A DNA stretch of 64,000 bases from Ulota crispa (GCA_963920765.1 OY987242.1:35426002-35490001); one strand, 5' to 3'; counted from the first letter of the stretch, positions 22,644-34,849 are shown. Notes: a model not told the origin generated them from the sequence alone. Made by a program: numbers and translations.

Positions 22644-22943
22644 TAAGGTAGCAGCACCCATAACCATCAAATTAAGGGTTTTGAACATGATGATTATTAG
22701 TAAACATCTAGCAAATTATAGGATCCTATTAGCAAGAGAAAAATGATGAGTTTGCACTTTCAAATGTATTATTTGGATACTGTGAGAATAAGTTGTGAAT
22801 TTTGAAAGAGCCGACTGCAATTGCACCTAATACCAACACCGAGGTTTCATGTTCACATGTTGTACATCCTTGTAATTACATCTATTCACTTCCACAGATT
22901 TTCCAAGATTTTAGAGGTGATGGTTATGGGTGTTGCTACCTTA
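22644..22943. mobile_element. TAAGGTAG-type MITE, 300 bp, second interior type
   Basis: The ends are TAAGGTAGCAGCACCCATAA and, reverse complemented, TAAGGTAGCAACACCCATAA (18 of 20 shared or better). Its interior differs from 13852-14269 but matches 13523-13829. Confidence 0.85.
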
Positions 22944-23669
22944 GACGGCAAAATCAGTGCTTTTCCAAGGAAGTTTGAGATTGATACAAAGGGTGTTTTT
23001 GTTGTGGTGGTTTCGTGCAGGGTCATGTGCCAGGCGCGATCTTTCTGAACGGCAACCACGGCTCGTGGCCGGTTGCTCAGAGAAGGCGGGGTCACCACTG
23101 CCAGTTAATTTAGTAGAGTTGGGGAGTGTGTGAGTTCCCAAGTGTTTTTTTATGTTTCCAGTTAGAAAACCACTGCTGTTGACGATGTTGTTGTTGCTAC
23201 TACTACTGACTACTGACTACTACTGACAGCATACGTAGCCAAACCCACCCCATCCAGTTCTGTTGATCGCACTTGCTTTGTGACCGACATCGTGAATCTG
23301 GTGGCGCACACCTTCATAATTTATTAGTATTACTACTACTACTATTCATCATAGTATTATTGCTATGACGCTGCTCCACGTCGGGGTGTAGGACGGTACA
23401 CATGGACATCATCACTGGACATAACCCTATTTTTTTTAAAGAAGCTTTTTTTGTTTGGAGAACTTCACGGAACTCTTCGGTGACAAAAAAATGGCTTATT
23501 TTACAAACTTTTGTGTTTGGATTTGATGTTGCAGCACATCGTTTTTGTAGCACTGTCCCCCCTTTTTGCTTATGATTTGCTGTGAGTTTGAGTTACGGTT
23601 CAATTCTGAGAAATATGCAGATTATGTGGAAGCGCTTTGGAAACTGTGATTTGGAAATGAACTTGGTTC
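22944..23669. other. Intergenic, nothing recognised
   Basis: Mixed composition, with short TAC/TTG-type runs near 23190-23225 and 23325-23345. No supported gene. Confidence 0.5.
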
Positions 23670-23804
23670 TACAGTAGTGCCTAAGATGAAGAAAAAACGC
23701 TTAGCTAAGATGAAGGAGATGACTGTCCTGGTGGTAGGGGAGCTATAAAAAATGTGTTTGGTTATGCTGTCCGGATACCTTCATCTTATCGAGGCACCAC
23801 TGTA
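23670..23804. mobile_element. pogo-like MITE, internally deleted copy, 135 bp
   Basis: TA-flanked ends CAGTAGTGCCT...AAGATGAA and, reverse complemented, CAGTGGTGCCTCGATAAGAT. It is in reverse orientation to 58146-58330, with the middle shortened. Confidence 0.85.
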
Positions 23805-25348
23805 GCAGGGTTTTAGTTTTTTATGAATGTGAATTGGAATAAGAGGGTAATTTATACTGGGTTTTGCTGGACTAGCCTTTTACTGTGTTGTCCAATGCTG
23901 AGTGAGACTCTTGGAGCTACATGTAATATCAAGGCACCAAGTAGTGCCTTCCGTAGACCCATGTTTTTCAAAGCTTTGTTTCTTTGTGGTGAGGGAGAAC
24001 AATAATGGACCTTGAAGAAAAGTACCATGGTTGTTTGGCACTTGTCATCAAAGCTGTTCCAAGTAATAAATGAGACAGAATAGGACCTCAACATAAAAAA
24101 AACCTCAATATTAGACAATTTTGAAAGTTAGGAAGTAGTCCCAAGCTTTTGTAATGAAAGATGCTGCACATGACGTGGTGGCTTACACGTTGGGCATGGG
24201 ATGTGGTTGATGAATGAACTAAAGGGCATGGGATGTGGTTGATGAATGAACGAAAGGTTTGTAGAGCAAGTGTTACGTATTAGATGGTCAATTTTATTTG
24301 GCATTCTCACTTGAGTCAATAATTAAGAACCAAACCTAATTGTCAAAGTTGGTGGTAGTAGATAGCATTGGTGTAGTATGTAAAAATCGTAGTAAACTAT
24401 GATCACATAAATAATTTCTTGTTAAAGATCATATAGTTCAATATTAAGTAAAACAAAGATTTGATAGTACTAACCATGGTGTTATATAAAGTTGGTGAGG
24501 AGGGTGGATTAACTAATACAAATAACTTTAACTAACCCTAAATTTTGTTTGTAGTGTGAACTACTAGTATCAAAAGCATTATTCATTCTTGCTAAATGGA
24601 ACTAACATTTGCGAGTTGTAAGTACCCTTTGTGCACTTACTTTATTATTGTTAACAAAAATCATAACTTCTTACTACAAGCAAGTGGAAACATGCCTTAA
24701 GTAGCAAAATTCAAGCCAAATTTCTTGAGTATATCATTGAAGGAGCTTGCATGGATTATTTCCATATTTGCTTCTAAGAGTATGTGTAAAACTATCTAAC
24801 GGTTCATGTGAAATCATCAATTGATTTAGAACATTCTTTATATAAAAAAAGGGGCACTAAATGTTAAGATTGCTACTATAACATTAGTTTGGTGAACACA
24901 TAAAATTGTAAGAATAACATGAGGTTTGCACTTCATTTTTATACCACTTTGAGAATATTCTTATAATTTACAAGCCACAATTTATTCACAAAAATTCTGA
25001 ATTCAATCTCCCAAAAAGGTTAAAATAGGGAACTTCTTTCAACAATGTATTGGTGCTATTTTAGTAGATGACTTACGAATTGATTACATGTGGATATAAA
25101 TCTCAAATCTTTGGATGTGTATATACATGTATATATTTGGATATATTTTATGCAAAATAATTGAGAATCCTTGGATACGCCTTTGAATATTAACCTTTGT
25201 GTACTACGACGGCATCTAAAAAAAGGTTGTTGCAAAAAAAATCTTTGAAACGACTCAAGAAGGGTTTGCGTTTTTACTAAGTTTTAGGGTCTTTAGAAGC
25301 TTGTGTGTCATTATTAGAAAAACATAGAAATATTTTATAACGACACCC
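23805..25348. other. Intergenic, one 32-bp duplication
   Basis: A 32-bp unit beginning GGGCATGGGATGTGGTTGAT is present twice in tandem at 24192-24255. Otherwise AT-rich with nothing recognised. Confidence 0.55.
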
Positions 25349-25744
25349 AAATTTAGGGATGGACTAGGGAGACACCCCCCGTTGCTAGGGAGACACCCCC
25401 TATAGCCCAACCTATTAAATTTGAGATTACTGTCACATCAAAATAAGAAATAAAATCAAAACATATTTTAGCGCACATTGCCATCTGCAATGTCTCATTT
25501 GTGACATGGTCAAAAGTTAAAACTAGTCATTCCTTTCGTTTGTAAGTTTAACTCTTAATCATATCACAAATGAGACATATCCATTATATGTTTGTAACGC
25601 TTGCAAATGCAAATGTGCCCTAAAATACTGTTTTGATTTTATTTCTTATTTTGACGTAGCAGTAATCTCAAATTTAATAGGTTGGGCTATAGGGGATGTA
25701 TCCCTAACAACTAGGGGTGTCTTCCTAGTCTATCCCAAATTTTA
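25349..25744. mobile_element. Foldback element, about 396 bp
   Basis: The arms of nearly 190 bp are inverted copies sharing CTATAGCCCAACCTATTAAA, the GTAATCTCAAATTTAATAGG complement, and TCACAAATGAGACAT near the centre. Confidence 0.82.
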
Positions 25745-26507
25745 TTGTGTGTTGAAAAACACAAATCAATTATAGACAATTTTAACTTGATGATTTAGAG
25801 AAAATTATAAAAATTGCTATTTTAGAAAAGCTTAAAATGCATGAAGAATTGCATGGCAAGTGTTGAAACTATGTATCAATTAACTATTCCAATTATAAGC
25901 TCATTGATATCCTCAATGAAATGAACACATACTTGTATTCAAAACAATAGTATTGGCTAGAGTTTTCAAACATGAGTATTAACATTAAAGGTCATTAGGT
26001 TGCTTTATTAAGTTGGTAGTCTCGCTATACAAGATGCTCACAAAGATCCTTTAACCATCAATGTAAGATTGTTCATCCAAACTTCAATCATAAAGGAAGG
26101 TATAATTTTGGACTTCATATTTTGCTTAGTCCTCTTTCAAATCAAGCAAATGATCACCTATTACGCATGAAATTGCTTCAACTTTTCTAAATACTCAAAT
26201 TTTGTTTTCTAATTGCAAACTATTTGTGGATTTGAAGAACAATTGTTTAGACATTATTGATGCTTGAAAATTGAATTTTCTTGCACAACTTGTCCCACCT
26301 TTTGCAAGCAAATTGGGTATGAAATCAAAAGTCAAATCAAATGAAGTCTACATGAAATCCACAAAGACCAAACCCACTTTCTAATTCTCAAAAATTTGTA
26401 TGCTATGAATACACCTTAGACATGGTAGTGGCGTTGGCAATGGTAGGAGACTTCAAACTCTACATGCTACTAGAATTTGCCAATTTGTCATGTCACCCTA
26501 CTAAGGG
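25745..26507. other. AT-rich intergenic, nothing recognised
   Basis: No gene or repeat seen. Confidence 0.5.
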
Positions 26508-26665
26508 GCAGTTCACACTATGTCCCACATCCCACTAAAGTATAGTTGGTGTAAACTCAAAAGTTGAGAGTCTCAAGTCCCACACCTTGGTTGCTTACAT
26601 GGCAACACTTTTTGAAAATTTTGACACCAAAGAAAGTGGGACTTCACTCAAGGTTTCACTAGTAG
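26508..26665. repeat. Solo arm of the 228-1890 foldback
   Basis: It shares TTCACACTATGTCC, CATCCCACTAAA, GCAACACTTTTTG and GTGGGACTTCACTCAAG with the right arm at about 608-778. Confidence 0.75.
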
Positions 26666-27582
26666 AAAATATAGCACAAAATCAATAGAATTTCAACCAA
26701 AAATTGTTGATTTTTTTTGTGGATTTGGTCAAGTTGATTTGAGTACTTTTCAACAAGAGTATGTTGATTTTCTGTTGATTTTTTGTTGATTATGTGCTGT
26801 TTTCTATTAATGATTTGTTGATTTTCTATTAATTTTCATGTATTTTATGTTGTTTAATTCAATTTTTTTTTTAATTCATTTTTTTTTTTTCATAGAATTT
26901 CATTTTTTAGTAAAAAAATGAAATTTTATAAAGGCCAGGCAGTTGCCCGCACCACCGAGCAGCTACCCGTATCCATGGATAAGGCTATTGGCAATGGGGT
27001 TTGAACCCCCCACCTCTAAGCTTACACTCCACAACTCTACCACATTATTCACAACCACTAATGCACGTGCACCCACACATGTGCACAATAGAATCATGAT
27101 TCTATTTGTACATTAAATGTTCATGTTTTTAGTAAGCCAGTAGACTTTGGAGGTTATTTCAACCCATTAAAGGATTTTTTTTCAAAAAATTTAGAACTAA
27201 GAAAAGTTGGTAAATGTATTTTACTTTCACCCCCAACAATTTTTTTGGATTTCAATCTTTTTATCAAAAGTTATGAGCTAAAATCAGAGTAGGTCTTTAG
27301 AAATTTTAAATAAATTTTTTATTTCCATCCTTTTGATTTTGTTTATAAATATTTATTGGAATTAACAAATCTCATAAGGATTGCTGCAAGCAAAGGTTGG
27401 ATTCATTAATAATTATTATTTAGTGCTAGTTTTCTTGTAAAAAGAATCTTATTTTGTTAAAATAGCCTCCATAGTTTGATAGCTTTAAATAACATGAAAT
27501 CGTGAAAAGTTACGGAATTAAAACCTTGCAATTATAAAATCAAAATTCTATAGACTCTTGAATAGTTTTGGATAGTTTTTAA
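26666..27582. other. AT-rich intergenic with a B-box-like motif
   Basis: Between T-rich simple runs and unremarkable sequence, 26935-27060 is more GC-rich and contains GGGGTTTGAACCCCCC near 26996. It resembles an RNA polymerase III B box, but no tRNA fold or A box was found. Confidence 0.4.
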
Positions 27583-27993
27583 GGGCATTAATATGTGAAC
27601 CACACCCTTTGAATTACTATACCACACCCCAGGGTAAATTTTAGATTTCTACCATCAAAAATTTGAGTTTGAGAATTTTGAATTCAAATTTGGACTTAGA
27701 GACCATGATATTGTCTAGGACCATAAAAAAAGTTGCAATTCAACAACACCCAATGAAAAAGCTTATCTTTTTTTACAAACAAAATGAAAAGTAACAATTT
27801 TCTCCCTAACTAAACTTTTTCATTGGGTGTTGTGGAATTGCAACTTTTTTTATGGTTCTAGACAATATCATGGTCTCTAAATCCAAATTTGAATTCAAAA
27901 TTTTCAAACTCAAATTTTTGATGGTAGAAATCTAAAATTTACCCCGTGGTGTGGTATAGTAATTGGAAGGGTGTGGTACACATATCAATTCCC
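27583..27993. mobile_element. MULE-like foldback, copy 1, 411 bp
   Basis: Inverted arms of nearly 200 bp end in CATATCAATTCCC. They match 38283-38694 along the whole length. Flanking 9-mers AGTTTTTAA and ATCTTTTAA agree at 7 of 9 positions, consistent with an aged 9-bp target duplication. Confidence 0.83.
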
Positions 27994-28569
27994 ATCTTTT
28001 AAAGCTTATAAAAATACTTTATAAGATTGTTTTTTTAATTCATTTGATTAGTAATAGAAGGAAAAATACTAAAAATACCCTTTAAGTCTTTCAATATCAA
28101 GTTTACGCCAAAAATATTTGAAACATAAAAAATATTCCTTAATTTTCGTAGGAATATCAATTATACTCCTATTATTTTGGAAAAATAATAAAAAAGCTCT
28201 TCTATTTTGAAATGTTAAATATATCCTTGTGTTATTTGAAATGTAAAATCACCTTTGGTTTCTTGTAAGAATTTGCATTAAACTATACACTTGGTTATCA
28301 TATAACACAAAGATATTAATAATTTAAAATAATTGAGGAGCATTTTTAATATTTTCCCAATAAATTAGAAGCATTGTTGATATTTATACAAAAAGGAAAG
28401 ATATTTTTTGTACTTTTAATCCTTGAGGGACATATATGATTTTGTCAAAGAATTGAGGAGCATCTTTTATATTTGTTTGTAAAGAAATTTTAGTATTTAA
28501 AACAACAAAATGTTGTACTTTTTATATAAAATTTTGGTGAATTAGTGAAGTTGTGTCCAAAAGTGTCCA
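27994..28569. other. AT-rich sequence left of the assembly gap
   Basis: Degenerate, partly self-complementary AT-rich repeats (for example AATTGAGGAGCAT at about 28332 and 28452). If the WRKY exon ends inside the gap, this would hold its 3' UTR and downstream region. Confidence 0.45.
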
Positions 28570-28769
28570 NNNNNNNNNNNNNNNNNNNNNNNNNNNNNNN
28601 NNNNNNNNNNNNNNNNNNNNNNNNNNNNNNNNNNNNNNNNNNNNNNNNNNNNNNNNNNNNNNNNNNNNNNNNNNNNNNNNNNNNNNNNNNNNNNNNNNNN
28701 NNNNNNNNNNNNNNNNNNNNNNNNNNNNNNNNNNNNNNNNNNNNNNNNNNNNNNNNNNNNNNNNNNNNN
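28570..28769. other. Assembly gap (200 N)
   Basis: A run of exactly 200 N. Its right edge falls three bases inside the third WRKY exon. The round number suggests an estimated or fixed gap size. Confidence 0.99.
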
Positions 28770-29134
28770 CTCCTGCAGATTTCAAAGCCCTTCTTGCGTT
28801 AGCCATGCCCCTTGAAAAAAGGGGCATGGATGAAAATTTCAAAACTTCGACCTTGGGTTTGCACTAGAGATGGAGGGGATGGAGGCTATAGAGAGTGCTA
28901 TTGCGTGTGTACCTTGGATGTGGGCTGTTTTTCACAGCTTTCTGGCCGTATTTACGCCACTTGTAGCCGTCCTCCATGACTTCCACGTCGCTGCGCGTTT
29001 GAATGGCGTATCTGGGCTCCCTGACCCTCTTGTTCAATTTGGTTTTTTCTTTTTTCACGGTCCTGTAAGATGGGAGGACGCTGAAACCATTAGGGATGCT
29101 TTTTCTATAGAGAACCACCCTTATTGCCAACAAG

Positions 29135-29175
<41 letters not shown>

Positions 29176-30070
29176 GTTTTTTAGGGCTGGGCCCATCGCC
29201 AGCGGACTGAATCTCCTCACTCTCGTCCAAGGCGCGGTCAGGCGTCTTCCGCTTCGGCTTGCTACTAGTAGCGCTCAGAGCACCGCCAAGCGTGGAATCC
29301 TCGCCGCCATCGCTGCAGAACCCGCCCTCAGAGCTGAAGGGCGAGTTCGGGGTGCTGGTAAGCGGGCTCGTCAAAGGCGACACATCGTTGAACCGGGACG
29401 GCGACGGGGACCGTCCTCGCCGGGGACTCCGCCCCGTTGGCGAGGGCATGCCGTCGGATGGAACGAGAGGAAGGCTACGATCGCCCGGCTTGGTTGCCAC
29501 GGGAGAAAGGTTCAGAAGCGCAAGCAAGGGATCATGGAAGGTCGACGTTGCGCAGTCTTGGGGGAACCAGGGATACTCCGGTGACGAGTCCGGGATATCG
29601 GACTCCGAATGCGACTGCAGCTGCTCGAACGCCATGGATTCCACATTAGGGCTGGGCAGGACGGGCTGAGGTATCTGTTGCTGTTGCTGCGGTGGTGGTG
29701 GTGGTGGTGGCGGGGGAGTGACGAGGTCGGCCCCGGGAAGCGCATTGATCCAGAACGCCGTGGGGGACGGCATGCAGTTCAGGATGGAGGCGATGTCGAA
29801 CCCCGGCGGGGACGTCAGAAACCCCTGCTGCGCCATTTGATCGCGCGTGTTCTGCGTCATGTTGAAGAACGAGGCGTTGTCGCGCGGAGGTGGGGACACC
29901 GTCAGCGACGACGACCTGCCACTACTGCCGCCGCTGGACGTCGTCGTCGCTAGCCTCCCGGAGATGTTCACGTCCTGCCCGAGCGACCGCATCAGCTGAT
30001 CGATGTCGCTACTCGACGCTTCCGGGTGACGCTGATGCTCGCCCTCGTCCTCGCGCGACACCCCAGACAT
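28570..30070 (-). CDS. WRKY transcription factor, 3' exon lost in assembly gap
   Basis: Exon 1 (29175-30070) encodes about 298 residues of Ser/Pro-rich disordered sequence, with a poly-Pro/poly-Gln run near residues 119-133, SP-rich segments and a basic KPKRK stretch near 272. Exon 2 (28913-29062) encodes the WRKY start: VREPRYAIQTRSDV, then DGYKWRKYGQK and KNSPHPR. The intron after PR is the classical position in most WRKY domains. A good acceptor at 28773-28774 is followed by G completing the Arg codon and AG of the expected Ser, then the 200-N gap. Exon 3, with the Cx4-5C...HxH zinc-binding half, therefore lies in or beyond the gap. The introns are 112 and 140 bp. The single domain and upstream basic region suggest group IIc or a group I C-terminal-type domain. 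WRKY proteins bind W-boxes (TTGAC) in the nucleus. The gene end is unknown; the feature is drawn to the left edge of the gap. Confidence 0.93.
29138..29169. repeat. (GA)16 microsatellite in WRKY intron 1
   Basis: Thirty-two bases of pure AG/GA, four bases from the GT donor of the intron. In transcript sense it is a CT tract directly after the donor. Confidence 0.97.
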
Positions 30071-31200
30071 GGCGTATCCTCACTCAACCCTAAGTCCTGC
30101 TCCTCACCAGGGTTTCTACAACACTAGGGTTTCGCAGGCGACTACAAACACCCTTCACAAGTTTCCTGCAAAACCACCGAACCAGGGTTTCACCCAAGAT
30201 TTCGAGCAGAAGCTAGAGTGAGCTAAATGAGCTGCGAAAAACGCGGATTTCCAACGTATTGCAGCGACTAGGGCACATCGAATCGCACCGAACTTGCGAC
30301 AACCTAGAACTCACTTCGCGGCGTTTCCAGTTCCACAGACGCGCTCTGCCAAGGTGGTGATTTTATGCCATTTGCCAGAACCTATCGTCTATTCGGCGTG
30401 ACGAGCTTCCTGTGACCTGAACTGTGCGCGATTGCTGTCCCGAATCAGGAGCCAACCCCCCAGCAAGCTTTGAACCCGCTGCCGTCGCAAGCCGCGGGGG
30501 GCACATTCGAACAACTCCCACTCTCTCTGAGCTGCTGCAATTCCGCTTCCGTCCCAGTTCTTCGCGGTTCATAACCCTCTGCTCAAATCTCAAAACGCCA
30601 CAAAAGCTCACTCTTCTCAAACGTAAAGCAATCGGACAAATCAGGAGCTCGTGCCAAACCTAAGAGGGTAGAATGGGAGCGGCGGAGGGGCAAGCGAAGA
30701 TCTCGTAGAGCTTGAAGGGCTTGAGCGAGGGGTGCGTGGATTGTTGAAGGAGTTTGGCGAGAGCGCTTCCGTCGTTGGGCAAGTTTAATTAACTTATGGA
30801 TGTGAGGGAAAGGTATTGTTCTCGTCACTGTTTCTGTGGTTTGCTCTGGAGACAGAGGGCGAGATGCGGGTGAGTGCGGCATTCATTCGCATGGGCATCG
30901 GCAGGGGTCAGGAGATTCAAGGGGCGGTAACCGTGTTGACGGACGGACCGCGACGAAGAAGTCCACGCCCCCTCGGCCGGAATGCCGCGGCAGTGAGAGT
31001 ACTTCGTTTGCCGCACCCTCCGGCTCGGGTCTGGTCAGACCCGGGTTGGGTTCTGGTCGTCGTCCCGGTGGAGTCCGTCCGTCACTGGCGTTGCCCACTC
31101 TGCCCTTGTGACCTTTTTGTCGGTAGTTTTGCTACCTACCAGGTGGAAGTGCGGGGTTCTGTTGTGGACCGGGAATTATTAACGGTCTTTCATAGATCGA
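30071..31200. promoter_or_regulatory. GC-rich 5' flank of the WRKY gene
   Basis: Upstream of the WRKY start, GC-rich to about 31150. It probably contains the 5' UTR and promoter. Long frames on both strands (for example 30816-31388 plus) have no recognisable protein and look like consequences of base composition. No TATA box or clear W-box was identified. Confidence 0.45.
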
Positions 31201-32320
31201 GTACGTACGCAGAAAACATGGGATGGAATCATTCACATCATTCATCCATAAAAGTGGATGATATCATCGGCTGTCATCCAACATCCCCGTATGAGCAGTA
31301 TCCCACGATTCCCACCCACACAGAGGATTTGGCAAATTTATCGGTTTTTCAAGCAGTATTCTTTAGTGACAAGGCAACAAGTGTCTAAATGAGAGAAGAT
31401 TCTGACCAAATATAGAAAATGCCCAAAAAACTTGCCCTGGTTATAGGAGGGCATGCTGATCCCACCTGTCCCTCTTCTGTAGTTTGTGGGCCCTACAAAA
31501 TAGAAACCCTTGCTTTGGCAATCTAATTTTGGGGTGACATATTCCAAATTAGCACAACCTTTAACGTTCAACCCCTAAGCGCCCAAGCTATTTTCACCAA
31601 AAACTTGGTTTTTGGAAATCGATGCATCGTATCTCAGTCAATTGGATGCTCCACAAAAAGTGACCATTGAAAATAGTGGAACACATACTTAGAAAAGAGC
31701 TTGGATATTTTAAAAATAATTGACCATGGGAGATGGGAGATTATAAAATATGATCAAAAAACATATGATGGCAAAATCTTGTTTTTTTGGTAGGTAATTG
31801 CTATTTATTGATTTTTACAAAATTCTATAAGCCTCTGATTCATCTCAATTTTTGTGAGTAGCAAGATTAGGTGTGAATGCATGCACTTGCAAATTATTAA
31901 AGATTGTACTTCTTTATATGCTAAGTTTTGGGGCTTCAAACTCTCATTACGCAGAAAATTAAAGACCAGCATAGTTGGTGAAGGTTGCTACAACAAGGGG
32001 CTACAACATGCTTGAACCCTTATTGGCAAATTTCTAGTTACAAATTTTTCATTATTACAAAGCACATGCAAGGAAGCTTGCAAGGGGTATTGACTAATTG
32101 CAGCCTATATGATGTTGCTTGCCACCTTGCCCCATATGGTGTTCCACCCAATCAAGGCTTTAGAGGCACTTATACAACATTTGACTTGCCTTGCGATTAT
32201 TCCACTTACATGGACTGCTTGAAAGCCTTGATAATTGCAACTCATAGGAAGGTCAAAAAGTAGATCTAGTGCCTCAAAGAAGCTTGTGAAATCATGTAAG
32301 GACCATTTTTGGTCCTCTAC
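31201..32320. other. Intergenic, nothing recognised
   Basis: AT-rich. A CAACCCCTAAGCGCCC motif at about 31570 resembles the TTAA-element ends but has no partner. The frame 31985-32263 is unrecognised. Confidence 0.45.
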
Positions 32321-32465
32321 TTAGGGCGTCCTTCCATGCTCACCCGGTGGCTGTTGGAGATGAATTTAGCTGACCAGATTGGGGTTCCAAACCTTGATCT
32401 GATTGATTATTGATTGCCTAAATTTATCTCCATTGGCCACCGGGTGAGCATGGAAGGACTTCCTA
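32321..32465. repeat. Short hairpin-forming element, 145 bp
   Basis: Arms of about 48 bp share TCCTTCCATGCTCACCCGGT and its complement, separated by about 45 bp. Confidence 0.85.
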
Positions 32466-33260
32466 AAACATTCAATAGTTAAAAGCAAAAAATCTGAAAC
32501 TTAAGCTCCACTTGCAAAACAAGGCTTTAGTCTCTAAATTTTGTTTTTCTTTCTTTTGATTGTGCTACACTCACCCAACAATGCAAGCAAGTAAGGAAAA
32601 ACCAGATATAAATGGATAGAATCAATGACTTGTGCACGTTCATTCATCTACTAAAATTACTAGCTTTCATTTGAATTCTAGCAAACATGGTGTTTATTTG
32701 AGGAGGAATCCGGCAATTTCATCCATTTTCACCCAATTTTTTCTAGTGTTATGATAGTCAGTCACAAATTGAGGTAAGATATTGACAAAATTTTACCAAA
32801 AATTTAAACGCTGGACCCTAACTAGAACATCCTATGATCCCACCTTGGCAAAGGGTGTTGTTCAAACCTAATTGAGCAAGCCTAAAATCTTGATGTAGGA
32901 ATAACATACTGCCAACATCCTTTCAAATCTCTACAACAAAGCGTTGGGTTTATATCATGATAGGAAATTCAAAATTCATAGAAGGAAGTGGAGAGGAAAA
33001 GGTAGGAAAAGGGAGGAAAAGGGAGGGTGAAAAGCCATCAAAAACTAAGAGAGAGACGGCTTGAAACAAGGGTGAGACACATCACTTTTATGAGGCGTGC
33101 ATGAAATAGAAAATGACTCTAGTCTCTTTTATGAAAGTTGTTGTAGAGTAGGAACTTGAATCTTAAATTAAGTATTGGAAGACCAAGTACAAATGATGGT
33201 AGATCTGGTAAGACTACACACTCCCGTGAAGATGGTGACTTTATTTTACCTATTAAAACG
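32466..33260. other. Intergenic with a diverged repeat copy
   Basis: 32702-32815 resembles 4500-4610. The rest is unremarkable AT-rich sequence and a purine-rich patch at 32980-33060. Confidence 0.5.
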
Positions 33261-33502
33261 TTAACCCTTAAAGGATCGAGCTACTATAATACATAATATG
33301 TACATTGCTACATAACTGGTATTTGTTACCAATAAAATGTTTTAATTTGGAATTTTAACTACTTCATTAGAACAGCATTGATCTACATTTTAACTTCTTT
33401 ATTAATCTCAGATGTAATAAAGGTCTGGATGCATTCCAAATACAAGAAAAATATTCCATATTGTACTGGTCACAAAGGGCTGCTCGGTCGTTCAAGGGTT
33501 AA
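33261..33502. mobile_element. TTAA-bounded MITE, family A copy 2, 242 bp
   Basis: Bounded by TTAACCCTTAAAGGATCGAG and the complement of TTAACCCTTGAACGACCGAG. Same length as copy 1, opposite orientation, high similarity throughout. Confidence 0.85.
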
Positions 33503-33632
33503 TTTACTTCATTCTATAATTTGTGTGACAATGTACATAATTATACACACACATAAGTGTGCACATAAATTATGTGTGGTATGATTGGGAGTGTAAACTA
33601 TAAAGGGACTTTATCTGTCAACAAGGCACTTG

Positions 33633-34547
33633 TTAACCCCTTAAGGACCACGCGACCATATGTTGGTTGCTAGGAGTGGTTTTTGGCTTGTAGGTTGAAA
33701 TCACTCAATAATTTGGAATTTGGTCTTGAAGTACGCATGTGATCACAAAATTTTTGCATCCATCTAAAAAAATAACAATGCAATTGGGTATGTGAGTTGA
33801 TAAATAATGGTGTTTGTATGGCATGGCTTCAAAATACGTATCCTTTTTTTGTCAAAGATGAATCAAAGCAACAACACAATACATCATGTATGCAAGAAGA
33901 ATGTCAAATTTCAATTGCACAATTCTAAAAAATTTCAAATTGCTTAAGAAATATGCTTGAATTGTTTTCATGTACGGTAGTAGTATAATTGTAGTATTTG
34001 AAGATATACTGAAATGTTGTTGTTATTTTGGCTTTACAATTTGTCATCTTACATTTAAGGCCAATTCTTGATTGTTTTCACCAATTGGATTTTCCGGAAT
34101 AATAATCAAATTTCTTGTAGAACCATTTTAGGGTAGCAAAGAAAGTGGGTTTTTTTACCCTTTTTGTCCACTTAGCTACACCTTGTGATTGCTATTTTTG
34201 TCTATTTAGTGTGGAACTAGTCTTGTTGGAAAGGTGGGAAACCTTGCTTTTTAGAAATGTAAGGCTCTTCTCAATCAAAGCTTGCATGAAAGGTTAACAT
34301 TCAAAACTAAGCAAGAATGAAACACAAGAGATTTTTTGCATGCGGCTCACTCAATCATTATAATATTTCACCTCCAATGGTAAATCTAGCTAAAATTTTG
34401 GTGCTTTACAATAAACAAGGTGTACTTCCCATTTGTATGGTTGGATTATTGAAAATGGGTCCATATTTGAGTCAATTCCAAATTTAAGCTTATAGCCCCT
34501 ATTTTCAATGGATTTTGTGAAAATGGGTGTGGTTGTTAAAGGGTTAA
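33633..34547. mobile_element. TTAA-bounded element, family E, 915 bp
   Basis: The left end is TTAACCCCTTAAGGACCACG; the right end, reverse complemented, is TTAACCCTTTAACAACCACA (16 of 20). No transposase frame. Only one copy is in the window. Confidence 0.66.
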
Positions 34548-34669
34548 GTTAATCAAAAGTGGTTGCCATGACATTGCATGTCAATGATGGAGGATCCATT
34601 GCCATTTCAAAAATACATAACTTTTTTAGCGCTTTATCAAATCATCCCATTGGTTCTAAGTTTATTCTA

Positions 34670-34849
34670 TATAATGGTGCCTCAATAAGATGAAGGTATC
34701 TAGACAGCATATTCATTTCGTATAAGGAAAGCATTCATTATAAGCAAACACATCTTTTGTAACTCCCTAACCGCTAGGGATAGTCATCTCTTTCATCTTA
34801 GCTAAGCGTTTTTTCTTATAAAGGTTCATCTTAAAGAGGCACTACTCTA
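34670..34849. mobile_element. pogo-like MITE, 180 bp
   Basis: It aligns along its length with 58146-58330, including GGTGCCTCAATAAGATGAAG and TTCATCTTAGCTAAGC. TA at both ends. Confidence 0.88.

Noticed and set aside
26935-27060. tRNA or SINE suggested by a GGTTTGAACC B-box-like motif
   Set aside because: No A box, no cloverleaf and no poly-A or poly-T end at the right distance.
28522-28867. Frames spanning the run of N
   Set aside because: They are artefacts of translating the gap. The true WRKY frame enters the gap in another phase.
30816-31388. 190-codon plus-strand frame upstream of the WRKY gene
   Set aside because: No recognisable domain and several competing frames in the same GC-rich stretch; more likely promoter or 5' UTR sequence.
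31559-31640. Further TTAA-type element starting CAACCCCTAAGCGCCC
   Set aside because: No matching opposite end was found within about 1 kb.
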